NCBI GenBank assembly: GCA_034440635.1
Contig: JAOTON010001673.1
Location: 559,001-623,000 of the forward strand
Source of the DNA: Lepas anatifera
Taxonomy: Eukaryota; Arthropoda; Thecostraca; Lepadidae
DNA: 64,000 bases
Direction of reading: 5' to 3'
Positions within the stretch are counted from its first letter, which is position 1; every line of letters begins with the position of its first letter. The position numbers were made by a program, and so were the translations under genes. The notes under the pieces were generated by a model that searched no databases, had not been told where the DNA came from, and was given only the letters and a program-made list of their open reading frames with translations. Of this stretch, positions 1 to 9,787 are shown piece by piece.

Positions 1-384
1 GACTAACACAAGAAAAATGTTCCATTTCACGGAACCCTGCGTTACAGAAGGAGCTCGAACAATTTTCAGTTGGGCGGCAAATTGCAAAATTCGGACCACT
101 CGAGCTCTCAATGCTAGGTTGCCAAGCAACGTCGCCAACTAGTTTTGGGTGAACGCTAGAATGTTTCGAACGCCGGGATCAACGTAAAAACAAATCGCGA
201 GGACATCTGCGGATTCAGAAAGGACCCAACTATTAGAATAACCTAATGCTGTCATAGAAACTCGGACAGTTGAAGTTCAAAGCTAGAAGAGCGGGCTGCC
301 ACTTCTGAAGGACATGGCGACTCCCCGTACCAAGACCCTTACACCAACCACAGCAGTCATTCAGACCATGGTGTCCCTGACACC

Positions 385-545
385 ACGTACATTAGGGTGT
401 TTCAGCCCACTATAGTAAAATTTTGTTTGTTTGGAACGAAGTCATATCGACTTTCCCCCAGCTCTATACGTAAAACTGAATCGATTGACACCCTTAAAAG
501 CAAAATAAAAAAGACATTTAGAGGTCGCGCACTTTTATCACCAAA
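385..545 (-). repeat. Imperfect inverted repeat partner of 1735-1880
   Basis: Read on the minus strand, this segment runs from aaaagtgcgcgacctctaaat to gaaacaccctaatgtac. The plus strand at about 1735-1880 runs from aaaagtgcgcgacctctaaat to gaaacaccctaacgtac. The ends match closely and the middles differ. This is probably a dispersed element present twice in opposite orientation. The family was not identified. Confidence 0.55.
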
Positions 546-696
546 AACCATTACACTTGAAAGAGGCGCATTCTTTCTTGGTGCGCTTGGGTAGAGCCCT
601 CCGATGGAGTTCCACCACCTGGAGCAGGTACTGCTTCTGCTTATCGTCCTTGACGAATCCGTTGAATCTCTTGATGAGGGCGATCTCCCTTTCCCG
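538..696 (-). CDS. Possible orphan exon, product not recognised
   Basis: I do not recognise this protein segment. On the minus strand an AG acceptor (aaaaacag) precedes a GC-richer open stretch that encodes a charged, helical-looking segment with ALIKRFNGFVKDD and YLLQVVELHRR in it. It uses CTC, GTC, CAG and AAG codons, unlike the AT-rich surroundings. The sequence just before the acceptor is repeated on the plus strand near 1075-1125, so a repeat boundary sits at the putative splice site. It could be an exon of a gene nested in POLR3C intron 3, or host sequence carried by a transposon. It does not match POLR3C as I know the family. Confidence 0.25.
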   Translation of the reverse strand, partial: REREIALIKRFNGFVKDDKQKQYLLQVVELHRRALPKRTKKECASFKCNGFW

Positions 697-1734
697 CTGT
701 TTTTGTCTTGAGTCAAAGTTAAAGTCGTTGTGGCGTCCCATGTGATATAATGATCCTTCCCATATGTAGAAGGAGTATCGCAACAGATTTGACGCATACG
801 TTCTAAATTCAACGCATATTTTAAGCCACATCAAACGATCAAACAATTACTGGTCAAACCAAAGGACAGGATAGACAACCGGAAAAACCAGACCCAGTAT
901 ACAAGATGGAATGTAATGACTGTCCAAAAATATACACTTGAGAAAGCAAAAGGATGATGGAAGTCCAACAAGACGAACACCGAAAATCTCGACAAAAACT
1001 AATCCGAGGGTCAATTGACGAGAGAGCAGCGGAGGCCACAGCGGAACATGCATTCAAGAAGGATCATTGTATCAAATGGGACGCCATAACAACTTTAACT
1101 TTGGACTCAAGACAAAAACAGCGGGGAATAAAAGAAACAATTTACATCCAAACCACCACGGAACCAAAAATGAATAGAAATATCGGCAAAGTTACCATCT
1201 TCTCTGGATTTTTGGACCTCTTAAAACGCCAGCCAAACAAGAGATTGAATTGAAAAATAACACGTGTTTAGAGCTAATAATTATACAATGATTCGTCATG
1301 TTCATAGCTCAGATTTTTCTTTCAAAGTGTACCCTATCTTCGTGTTTTTCGCTTAGTTAGTTCATGTCATAGTGTTATCTTCATCTCCCTTGAAAACGGG
1401 GCGGGATGCTCCCGAAATCGGTCGGGTTTTATACTCAGGCTAGTCATTGTGCAGTAATAAATGTTTTACTTAATTTGAAGAATATTTCAGATGTGAAATA
1501 GAAAACCAAGCAAAAGAAAACCAGCGCCAGTATCAGTGTGGAAATGTGTACATTCATAGGCGTAGGAACAGGGGGGCAGGGGGTCATAGCCCCCGCCCAA
1601 TATTCTTGATTCTTAACCCTTAACCCTATGGCGCTGGCTGGAAAGAAATTACTTCCAAATGCAACCTTGGCCTCCCGAATATTCCGGACGTTCCTACGCT
1701 TATGTGTACATTTGAATACATTTGATAAAAAAGC

Positions 1735-1880
1735 TGCAAAAGTGCGCGACCTCTAAATATCATCGAAATACATGGAAATTTCGCACAGAAGCTTGTAAGC
1801 AGATGAGGTTTGAGGGGAACATCGATATGTGTCAAAATATTGCATTTTGGAACAATGAAACACCCTAACGTACATTTACG
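1735..1880 (+). repeat. Inverted repeat partner of 385-545
   Basis: This is the second copy of the element described at 385-545. The ends are conserved (gtgcgcgacctctaaat and gaaacaccctaacg) and the interior has diverged. Confidence 0.55.
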
Positions 1881-1905
1881 AACAACAATCCCTTCCTCCA
1901 CGCAC

Positions 1906-2039
1906 CTTCCAAGGATTCATTCATGCGTTTAGTGGCGCGTACAACCAGGTTGAAGAAGGAGTCCTGGCCCTGTCGCAGCAGCTCGTCCAGCAGCACCTCC
2001 CTCTCGCTGTCGAACCGCGTCTTGATCAGCAGCTGGTAC
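1906..2039 (-). CDS. POLR3C: RNA polymerase III subunit RPC3, coding exon 3
   Basis: The exon continues POLR3C from exon 2. It begins after a cgcccag acceptor, and its first base completes the arginine codon split by intron 2. The encoded segment starts RYQLLIKTRFDSEREVLLDE and ends in RMNESLEG. It follows the animal RPC3 pattern of a short linker after the first winged-helix domain and then the start of the second (family: RY..YI.TTKTLY...GELIVEELL..G). The exon ends at GGAAG followed by the donor GTGCGT. RPC3 belongs to the Pol III-specific RPC3/RPC6/RPC7 subcomplex, which acts in promoter opening in the nucleus. No later exon is visible in the window. Confidence 0.85.
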
Positions 2040-2352
2040 CTGGGCGAGGTGAGGCCGGGTCACGCAAGCTACACACGGGCACCATCCGCACTGTTTGACA
2101 CTGTCTTGATGTTTGAGCTTTAATTGGCTAATTTTTGAGTCTTTCTTCCTTGGTATATTTTGCTTATCAATTGGCAAATATACGACCGGCGGAAGCCGCG
2201 GCGACTGCTTTCCCTCGTTCTTTGTTTTTTTCCGAGATGGCTGGGAAAGCGCTGATTTGCGTCACGAGTCACTTGGCATGGCAAATAGGAATTCATTGCG
2301 CATATTTAAAGAAAAACAAAAGCCCCCGGCGGTGGCAACCGGCGGGTCCCAC
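2040..2352 (-). other. POLR3C: POLR3C intron 2
   Basis: A 313-nt intron with donor CAG|GTGGGA and acceptor cgcccag. The phase (2) matches on both sides. The middle is AT-rich. No gene is seen in it. Confidence 0.75.
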
Positions 2353-2474
2353 CTGACGTAGCGGACCAGCAGCAGCACCCTGTCGGCGTGCAGTGTGTAC
2401 TCGGCCTGTCTGCCGCGGCCCGCCGCGAACGTCACCATGCCGTGCTGCAGCAGCACCTGCAGCGCCATCCGAAC
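2353..2474 (-). CDS. POLR3C: RNA polymerase III subunit RPC3, coding exon 2
   Basis: This 122-nt exon starts in phase 0 after the acceptor cggcag and ends in phase 2 at GTCAG|GTGGGA. It encodes VRMALQVLLQHGMVTFAAGR, then AEYTLHADRVLLLVRYVR. This matches the recognition region of the first winged-helix domain of RPC3 (family pattern: KKALCVLVQHNLVSY....EYE....RVLRMLRYPRY). The acceptor AG lies inside the last unit of the minisatellite that fills intron 1. Phases on both sides agree with exons 1 and 3, so the gene model is supported beyond similarity alone. Confidence 0.88.
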
Positions 2475-3297
2475 CTGCCGACGTCACACACAGCTGTCAT
2501 ACACCTGCCGACGTCACACACAGCTGTCACAGACCTGCCGACGTCACACACAGCTGTCATAGACCTGCCGACGTCACACACAGCTGTCATAGACCTGCCG
2601 ACGTCACACACAGCTGTCATACACCTGTCGACGTCACACACAGCTGTCATACACCTGCCGACGTCACACACAGCTGTCATACACCTGCCGACGTCACACA
2701 CAGCTGTCATAGACCTGCCGACGTCACACACAGCTGTCATAGACTTGCCGACGTCACACACAGCTGTCATAGACCTGCCGACGTCACACACACCTGTCAT
2801 ACACCTGCCCACCAGCCAACGTCACACACAACTGTCATACACCTGCCCACCAGCCAACGTCACACACAACTGTCATACACCTGCCCACCAGCCAACGTCA
2901 CACACACCTGTCATACACCTGCCCACCAGCCAACGTCACACACAACTGTCATACACCTGCCCACCAGCCAATGTCACACACAACTGTCATACACCTGCCC
3001 ACCAGCCAATGTCACACACAACTGTCATACACCTGCCCACCAGCCAACGTCACACACAACTGTCATACACCTGCCCACCAGCCAATGTCACACACAACTG
3101 TCATACACCTGCCCACCAGCCAACGTCACACACACCTGTCATACACCTGCCCACCAGCCACCGTCACACACAACTGTCATACACCTGCCCACCAGCCAAC
3201 GTCACACACAACTGTCATACACCTGCCCACCAGCCAACGTCACACACAACTGTCATACACCTGCCCACCAGCCAACGTCACACACAACTGTCATACA
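2474..3297. repeat. Two-phase minisatellite: 11 x 30 bp, then 13 x 38 bp
   Basis: Eleven 30-bp units (starting 2474, 2504 and on to 2774; core cctgccgacgtcacacacag) pass directly into thirteen 38-bp units (starting 2804, 2842 and on to 3260; core cctgcccaccagccaacgtc). The 38-bp unit is the 30-bp unit with an 8-bp insertion. On the minus strand each unit contains GCAGGTGTATGAC, which is an acceptor AG joined to a donor-like GTGTAT. The long open frames here (HTAV and HTQLSYTCPPA repeats) come from the repeat and are not genes. Confidence 0.95.
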
Positions 3298-3331
3298 CTC
3301 TCATACACAGTCATACACAGTCATCACTGAC
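2475..3331 (-). other. POLR3C: POLR3C intron 1, nearly all minisatellite
   Basis: An 857-nt intron with donor GAG|GTCAGT and acceptor cggcag. All but about 34 nt at the donor side is the tandem repeat at 2474-3297. Most of the length of this intron has therefore come from repeat expansion. Confidence 0.8.
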
Positions 3332-3478
3332 CTCGGTCCTGCTGTGGTCAGTGTTGACGACGATGGCGGTGAGCGGCCGCGGACCGGCACTGAAGAGGTA
3401 CCGCACCAGCGCCCGTACCACCGGCCCGAACGCGTCTCCGGCCATCTGGGCACACAGCTGCCCCAGCAACTTGGACAT
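3332..3478 (-). CDS. POLR3C: RNA polymerase III subunit RPC3, first coding exon
   Basis: Exon 1 is 147 nt (49 codons). It begins at the ATG at 3478 and ends in phase 0 at ACCGAG, followed by the donor GTCAGT. It encodes MSKLLGQLCAQMAGDAFGPV, then RALVRYLFSAGPRPLTAIV. This aligns with the start of animal RPC3 (E.KLC..LL.EHFG..V...G..L...G..PLR.I). I chose this Met because the alignment starts here; the frame stays open upstream to an earlier Met without family similarity. RPC3 is a nuclear Pol III subunit needed for transcription of tRNA, 5S and similar genes. The gene continues to lower coordinates. Confidence 0.87.
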
Positions 3479-3569
3479 GGCGGTCAGCAGGCCCCGGGTG
3501 ACTCCACCAGACCAGACCGACCGACCAGACCGACCAGCGGAGAACAATCCTCACCTGCAAACAAATCAC

Positions 3570-3690
3570 CTCAAGGGAATGGGGCACCTTGGTACAATTT
3601 CCGACTGGACTGGTTTCATGGGCATTGGGCTAAAAATATTGTAATCGGCCTGATTTCTGCCGAAAAGGGCTTAAAAGCCCATTATTTGGT
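3570..3690 (+). mobile_element. Remnant of AGGGAATGTGGCACC-type MITE near the POLR3C start
   Basis: The sequence tcaagggaatggggcacctt and what follows resembles the terminus and subterminal part of the small TTAA elements at 20830-21751. It lies about 100 bp upstream of the POLR3C start codon, in the expected promoter/5' UTR region. Only one end is seen. Confidence 0.4.
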
Positions 3691-4328
3691 ATCCCTTAGT
3701 TTTCCTTTCATAAGGGTAAAAAATATCCATATCCGCATTTGAAACAACGTACAATTACATATATGTACGCACTGAATGCACGAGAAGCCACGAGACATAA
3801 AAAGAGGTATAAAATAGGGGACTGCAGGGAGAGGGGAGCATCGTTCGACTCGGAGGCCGATCGCGTGAGACGGGGCTCGGCTCGGGCGAAGGCCTGCGTA
3901 GTTTGTAACCATTGCCCGCCATGCCTTAGGACACCGTCACCACGGATGCCGGGCGGGCTAGACACGTTTGAAGGAGGGAAAATAGCATAACATGAATTGT
4001 GTGAGCACCGGAGAAAAAGAGACGCAATAACCCGGGGCTCGACAGACAGGTAGGTGACGGAGGCGGGAGTGGCGAACAAACCGCAAGGTGCGGCGGAGCG
4101 TCCCTAGGACACACAATCACGTTTGAATTGATCGCGGGAAACGCGGGAGGTGAGGACCAGTGCCCTCACTAAGCCAAATACATATGGTCATTCCTTCTGG
4201 AGGTGGGGAGGGTCATCCAGGACCCTCCCTGAAGAGCTGGCGGAAAAGAAAGAAAGAAAAGCGGGAGTGGCGAACAAACCGCGGGAGTGGCGGAGAGGCA
4301 GGAAGGAGGCGAGAGTGGCGAACGGAGG
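3691..4328. other. Upstream flank of POLR3C, no gene seen
   Basis: No conserved coding segment is seen on either strand. From about 4020 the sequence becomes purine-rich, with early degenerate copies of the 28-bp repeat that follows (for example ggcgggagtggcgaac near 4061 and 4262). Confidence 0.4.
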
Positions 4329-4497
4329 CGGGAGTGGGGGAGCGGCACGACGGAGGCGGGAGTGGCGGAGCGGCACGACGGAGGCGGGAGTGGCGGAGCG
4401 GCACGACGGAGGCGGGAGTGGCGGAGCGGCACGACGGAGGCGGGAGTGGCGGAGCGGCACGACGGAGGCGGGAGTGGCGGAGCGGCACGACGGCGGG
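4329..4497. repeat. 28-bp G-rich minisatellite, about 6 copies
   Basis: Tandem units begin at 4329, 4357, 4385, 4413, 4441 and 4469 with core cgggagtggcggagcggcac. Degenerate units extend the array to the left from about 4262. The overlapping open frames on both strands are repeat translations. Confidence 0.9.
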
Positions 4498-4892
4498 GTG
4501 ATATCTATACAGTGTGGGGCGGGGGGGACGCGACGCGACTGGAGGAGGAGGGACGGTATAACACCCGCCCCATTCAGCCTCCGAGCCACCTTCGCCCCAG
4601 TGGGGGGATCAAACACACCCTCAATCAAGGTTCCTATGCAGAATAGGGGAAAACGCGAAGGCTGGTGGGTGGCTCAGAATAATTAATCAAGAAACTATAC
4701 GGGTCACTTTTTGGCTCAGGTCAATATTTAGGTCATGTCAGGTCAAGGGAGGTGACAGGTTAGAGAATAGTTTCTGGACTCTAGCGTCTGAAAGAGTTGA
4801 GTTAGATCAAGGTTTTAGTGGTTCGAAGTGCCGTTCTGAGCATGCTTGTCATGATTATGATATATGAAATTAAACGATAATCACTCGTAATA

Positions 4893-5440
4893 GTCTTAAG
4901 TATTTGAAAAGGCCAAAGAGCATATTATGATATTTCAACACCATGTCTTTGTCAAAAAATATAGATAGAAATCCGAAACCGTAGACCACATAAATAAACA
5001 GCTCTCCTCGTTACGCCTCCTACAGTCAGTACCCTACACATACACTACACACTACACATACCACTTAGGACCGAACCACCACCCATAAATACTCACCACA
5101 CCACCACACATCCATCGCTGGTATATTTTCTACTCACTGATACATCCATAAATTTGTTGCAGATTATACAGAAATGTGCGTGTAGTTTTTGTAGCGTGTA
5201 GTTTTTTAGATGAAACTGCTTAGGTAAGAAATATGTGGTTAGGTCGTCAAACTGTATTTTTTGTGAGATGTTAAGAAATGTAATTATGTGTACATGCTTA
5301 ATGTTCACCTAAAATCCATCTTGTATTTAAAAAAATCCTAGCCATCACAGACCTTTAAATTCAAAACTATTTTCTGACGAAGACATGGTGTTGAACTATC
5401 AAAATTTACACTTTGGCTTTTTCAATTACCTTAGACCAGT
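4893..5440. mobile_element. Inverted-repeat element of about 550 bp
   Basis: The left end (about 4893-4960, with caacaccatgtctttgtcaa) is an inverted copy of the right end (about 5365-5440, with gacgaagacatggtgttgaa). The arms are roughly 60 bp. The interior is AT-rich, has short ACTACACA runs near 5040 and encodes nothing recognisable. This is most likely a non-autonomous DNA transposon. I could not find a clear target-site duplication. Confidence 0.6.
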
Positions 5441-6540
5441 GACCCAAAATAGGTTTTGCGCTAGGGTGTCGAGTGGAAAATTCAGCTCGGAATATATGGC
5501 GAGTGAGTGGAAAATTCCCTTCAAAATGTATGGTGGAGTAAACATTTTCCAATTTTGGTAGTCGGGTGGTAAGCTCCCAGATCCCTTGTTTGAACTAAGG
5601 GATGGATATTTTGTTTAATTTTCTCTTAGTAAATATTTTTAAATCGTCCCCAAGCAGCATGTTTTGTCCATTACCATGTGAAAAAATTTGGGTTAAGCAG
5701 GTAAATCTTTAGATCCATACACATATATTTCGGAATACACACGGGTTAAAACAAAAAACAATGATGAGGCAAAAGAGATAAAAGCGTCCATGATGTATAA
5801 GAAAGAAACGCGATATCAATGCCACACGGTCCAGAAGGCTAGGGGCCGCGTACAGGCGCCGGCGGGCCAGCGCGAAGCGAGCGGCAGACGACGATACCGC
5901 GACCAAACGTAGCACAGTACCCAAAAAGGTGACCGCGGGACAGCGTCAGTGCACCAGGAATCCACGATGAGGCGGGTAGCCAGGCGCAACCACAATACAG
6001 TGCACGATGTAGTGTAGAAAAAATAAAATGTTAGAAAGAATAAAAAATTAAATAACGTAAAATAAAGTCAATTTTCCACAGATCGTATAAAGGCTACACA
6101 GCAGAAACACCTAGGTGTCGAGAAAGAATGCGCACCAGTTATTTAAATACATCTCCTCTGCCCAAGGAGATCCGCCAGCCGGACATGGTCCCCGAAGCCA
6201 CTGCAGGCTCATGGAGGACAGCCATCACCCAAGTGACACCACAGACGCCACCCGCACAGACACAGGGCAACAATGAAGCGACAAGGTAGCAAGGGACAGA
6301 CACACAGCGCCACCGCGCCAGCAACCGCCACCCAGCGGACGACGCGACCCGCGCCCGTCAGGACGCCGCTGCACGGCGGCGCCACCGCAGCCCCAGGAGA
6401 GGCCCAGGCGCCGAAGGGGGCGGGTCCGGGTCGGCCGCCCGAGGCTAGGCCAGGCCCGAGACGCCAACCCCCGGAGCCGGGCGAAGACACCGTCGGCAGC
6501 AGCTCAGCTTGCCTGGGGGTAGAGATAGTTATTATTTAAA
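5441..6540. other. Intergenic, with GC-rich blocks
   Basis: 5441-5640 has short imperfect repeats of the type gagtggaaaattc. 5820-5930 and 6160-6520 are strongly GC-rich against an AT-rich background, and 6160-6520 has P/A/R/G-rich open frames on both strands. No conserved domain is recognised. The GC-rich block sits just beyond the 3' end of a LINE and may be a captured exon or UTR, but I cannot support a gene. Confidence 0.3.
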
Positions 6541-8713
6541 GAGGACCAGGATAGGCATCTGTAAAAATTGCGCCATAGTGAAATCAGGTTGAGAAGGTGA
6601 GAGTCAGGTTTGGCGCGGTTTCGAGAGATGAGTTGGGCTGAGGGCAGAAAATGGGTGCCAGAGGCGGGCCTGTGCTGACGCCATTGCGCCTACCCTATTC
6701 GAAAGGCTCCGCGGTCAGTCTAAACACAAATTTATTTAGTTTGTAATGGCACAGAGAGGTATAACGAGCGTTTTGGTTGAGATAAAGAAGTATGGTTATT
6801 ACAACAAAGTTTCTACAATCCTATCCAATTTTTTATCAATACTGTTCTACCATAATTTTTTAACGACAATCTTAAAGAAAGACTTAATTCGAGGCACGTC
6901 GTCCAGATTTCGAATTCTAGAGGCAATAATTGTATTCCATGACCTAGGGGCCGCAGAAAAAAGGGGAAAATTTTCTATAAAGAGTATGTGCAAATGGAAC
7001 AGTGAAATGGTTACCATGCCTAACATTTCTAATATTTTGGCCCTGATCTCGCCTTTGGAATTGGCTAGCAAACGATGCAGGGAGAACGCCGCGTAAATGT
7101 TTGTGTATGACATTGAGATTTGTGTACTGAATGAGGTCAAGAAGTTTTAATATGTTGCATTTCTTGAAGATGGAGCTTGTATGAGAGAGTCTGTCAGCAT
7201 AATCTATAATTCGCACTACTCTTTTTTGGAGGATAATTAGTCTGTTTAACCTATAATTGAACGTGTTTCCAAATACTTCAAGGGCATAGGTTAAACATGG
7301 TAATATAAGCGCGTTATAGAGGAGGAGAAGATGATGGGAAGTCAACATATGTTTAGATCGACTAATCAGGCCAATATTTCGTGATAAGTTGTTCTCAACG
7401 TTTCTTATATGGGTTGTCCACCTCAGATCCTCGTCAACTGTTACTCCAAGATATTTGGTAGAGAATTTTCTCGACAGTGGTAGATTATCTATTAAGATCG
7501 AAATAATTTGACATGTTGTGGGGTATAATTGAAAAACTGACTTTTTAGCATTAAGAGTTAGCCGATTGGAGCGCAGCCAGCAAGACATGTTGGGGAGGCA
7601 TCTATTTATATCGTTTTCAAATTCGGCAATAGTATCGGCGGTAAATAGGAGAGTGGTGTCATCAGCAAATAGAAAATAACTCGGAACGGAACAAGTATTT
7701 GGGAGATCATTTATGTAAATCAGAAATAGCAACGGGCCGAGGACACTGCCCTGGGGCACAGAGGGGTAGTAGCTGGCAAGCGCTTGATAGTATACCATTA
7801 TATTTAAAGGTTTGGGATCTTCCATACAGGTAGGATTCAAAGAATTTCAATGACAGTTCATCAAGGCCACAGAATTTGAGTTTAGTGAGCAGAATAGAAT
7901 GGTTAACCGTGTCAAAGGCCTTACTAAAATCCAGGAAGTTTGATGCACATACTTTTTGGAATTTATAGCTGACGTGATTGATTCGTAGAGTAAGGCTAGG
8001 GGAATGAAACTACTGTGATGTTGTCGAAATCCATATTGATTTTGAAAGATAATGTTTTCATCACAGAGATATTGGGAGACCTGTTCATAGACTATTTTTT
8101 CAAAAACTTTTGACAACACTGGAAGAATCGAAATGGGCCGGTAATTAGTAAATTCAGACGAGTCCCCTCCCTTGAGAATTGGGACAACTACTGCCATTTT
8201 GAACTCGTCTGGGAAAGTACCATTTTCTAGGCACAGGTTGCATACGTGTGTGAGCTGGGGTGATATTACGGGACAGAGATGTTTCAAGATTTTCGAACTT
8301 ATGTAGTCATACCCAGCTCCAGTGTTTCCTAGAGAGAGAATAATTCTTTCGGTGGTTTGATTAGAGACTGGCTGAAATTTAAATAAAGAGGCGCGTTGAT
8401 TTCGAAGGTAGCCGAGAGGATCTGAGGTGGAGGGGGGAAGTTTAGAATCCAGAGCTGAAGCTATTGTGGCAAAAAAATTATTGAAGCTGTTTGCAATGTG
8501 CCTTGGAACAGTGATTTGTTTGCCATCATAGACGAACTTTCCGGGAAGATCTTGTTTGATTTTGTTCTTTCGAGTGATATTTAATAGGGTGTGCCAGAGT
8601 TTTCTTGGGTCATTTTTTTCTTCTTTGAGTTTACATTGAAAGTATAATTTTTGCGCAGAACGAAGCTTTTTAGTTAATGTATTGCGATATTGTTTATGTG
8701 CAAATTCGTCCAT
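6541..8713 (-). pseudogene. Non-LTR retrotransposon (LINE copy 1), RT and C-terminal part
   Basis: This is the reverse transcriptase of a LINE in the Jockey/CR1 assemblage; the exact clade is unresolved. On the minus strand the order is: a charged linker (DPRKLWHTLLN), fingers (ILKHLCPVISP; FPDEFKMAVVVPILKGGD; NYRPISILPVLSKVFEKIV), palm (a DFSKAFDTVNHSIL frame near 7900), QGSVLGPLLFLIYINDLP, the catalytic FADDT near 7660, a thumb with KYLGV near 7460, and the C-terminus ending near 6850. The frame breaks near 7840-8000, so the ORF is dead or carries sequencing errors. The 3' UTR (to about 6541) matches the 3' part of the second copy at 34.99-38.3 kb. The 5' part continues past a Penelope-like insertion to about 12000. 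Confidence 0.85.
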
Positions 8714-9734
8714 TGGGTTTTTGATTTAATATACTTTTATAGAGGTCGATTCTTTTGTTAATGCATTGCAGAAGGTTGTGGGAAATCCATGGTTGAATGG
8801 GTGCTTTTTTATCTGATTTATTGGTACTTAATTTTTTATTTCAGTTGTGAGGGTGTCTTGCAATAGACTTGCTGCAATTTTGGGGTCTGTTATGGTGTTG
8901 AAATTGACTAGTTTTGAAGAGATGCTATGCTTGAGCTGTTCAATTTTGTGAAGGTCAAACGTGAGGCTCTTATTGGAGGCTGTGGGAGATTTTTTAACTT
9001 TAGATTTGATTTGAAGCCAGATTGGAAGGTGATCACTCAGATCTGAGATTAACACGGCAGAGGCTGAAATTAGTGAGTGGTCGTTTAGGAAAAAATTGTA
9101 GATTAGAGTCTCTGACCTAGCACTAATTCTGGTGGGGATCGATATGGTGGGAAAAAACCATGGCTTGCAAGTGCATGAATGAGGTGTGCTGATTGTTCAT
9201 CTGTTTCATATTTTAGAATGTCAAAATTGTAATCCCCACCTATTATGCAAGCTCCTTTTTGTAGCCATGACATGTATTTAGCACGCGCGACCACACACCC
9301 ACACACACACACACAAGTATGGTTAAAACGCATACGACAGGAGATCAGCGTTTAAGTCCAGCGGCAGGCACCGCACAAAACTCGTTAGATCAAACATGAG
9401 CACAGGCCGAGTAAAGTAACAAAGGGAAAGTGACGGGAAGAAGGTAAAGGAAGTGTCAAGAGATATGAGGTACTGATGAGACAGTGAGACGGTGAGAGAC
9501 GCAATACCGTGTCGGGCTGCGAGACCAGATGGATCATATATTTTCATTAGAAATTTGGTCTAATGTATGCTCAAGATAATCTAAGAACATAACAGATAGA
9601 TAGGAGGGAGATTGATAAACAGACCCTATAATTATACTGAAACTGAAAGCATTTTGGATTTCAAGAAAAACTGATTGGTGAGAGATGACAGCAGTTTCTA
9701 GATCGAACCCTTATCTTATATGGGAGACTTTTAG
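8714..9734 (-). pseudogene. LINE copy 1, endonuclease part (degraded)
   Basis: This is the AP-endonuclease domain of the same LINE, upstream of its RT. The minus strand shows a GGDYNFD segment near 9220 and the terminal SDHLPIWL near 9030, both standard late EN motifs, then a linker to the RT. Frames are broken. About 265 bp at 9280-9545, with a (CA)n tract, has no counterpart in the second LINE copy (compare 37700-37760) and looks like a separate insertion. Confidence 0.7.
9280..9545. repeat. Insertion with CA microsatellite inside LINE copy 1
   Basis: A (CA)n tract near 9293-9316 is followed by about 230 bp that interrupts the LINE endonuclease reading frame. The flanks rejoin relative to LINE copy 2. 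No TIR or TSD was resolved. Confidence 0.4.
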
Positions 9735-9750
9735 ATATATATATATATAT

Positions 9751-9787
9751 AAGTTACAATGATGTTTAGGCAAATTTCAAAAACTAA
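9751..9787 (+). repeat. Terminal inverted copy of the PLE ORF start (left)
   Basis: These 37 bp match the reverse complement of 11522-11558 with one mismatch (aagttacaatgatgtttagg at the outer side). The right copy includes the start of the PLE RT frame (MMFRRIS). The PLE is therefore bounded by an inverted duplication of its 5' sequence. Confidence 0.85.

Larger units (their letters stand above)
1..1905. other. POLR3C intron 3 and repeat sequence
   Basis: This lies downstream of POLR3C exon 3 on the minus strand, so it is most simply intron 3 of that gene. I find no later POLR3C exon in it. It holds scattered repeats: an inverted repeat pair (about 385-545 and 1735-1880), a second pair near 690-765 and 1050-1125, and a G/C-run element end near 1556-1600 (gcgtaggaacagggggg). 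Nothing is recognisable in 1-384 or 1130-1555. Confidence 0.5.

Noticed and set aside
2474..3297. CRISPR array
   Set aside because: Units are contiguous tandem repeats without unique spacers, in a eukaryotic intron.
2388..3742. Long open frames (over 400 codons) with HTAVIDLPTS and HTQLSYTCPPANV repeats
   Set aside because: They are translations of the 30/38-bp minisatellite in POLR3C intron 1, open in several frames on both strands, and run over real exons in the wrong strand.
6209..6539. GC-rich proline/arginine frames as a gene
   Set aside because: Open on both strands, low complexity, no domain and no splice evidence.
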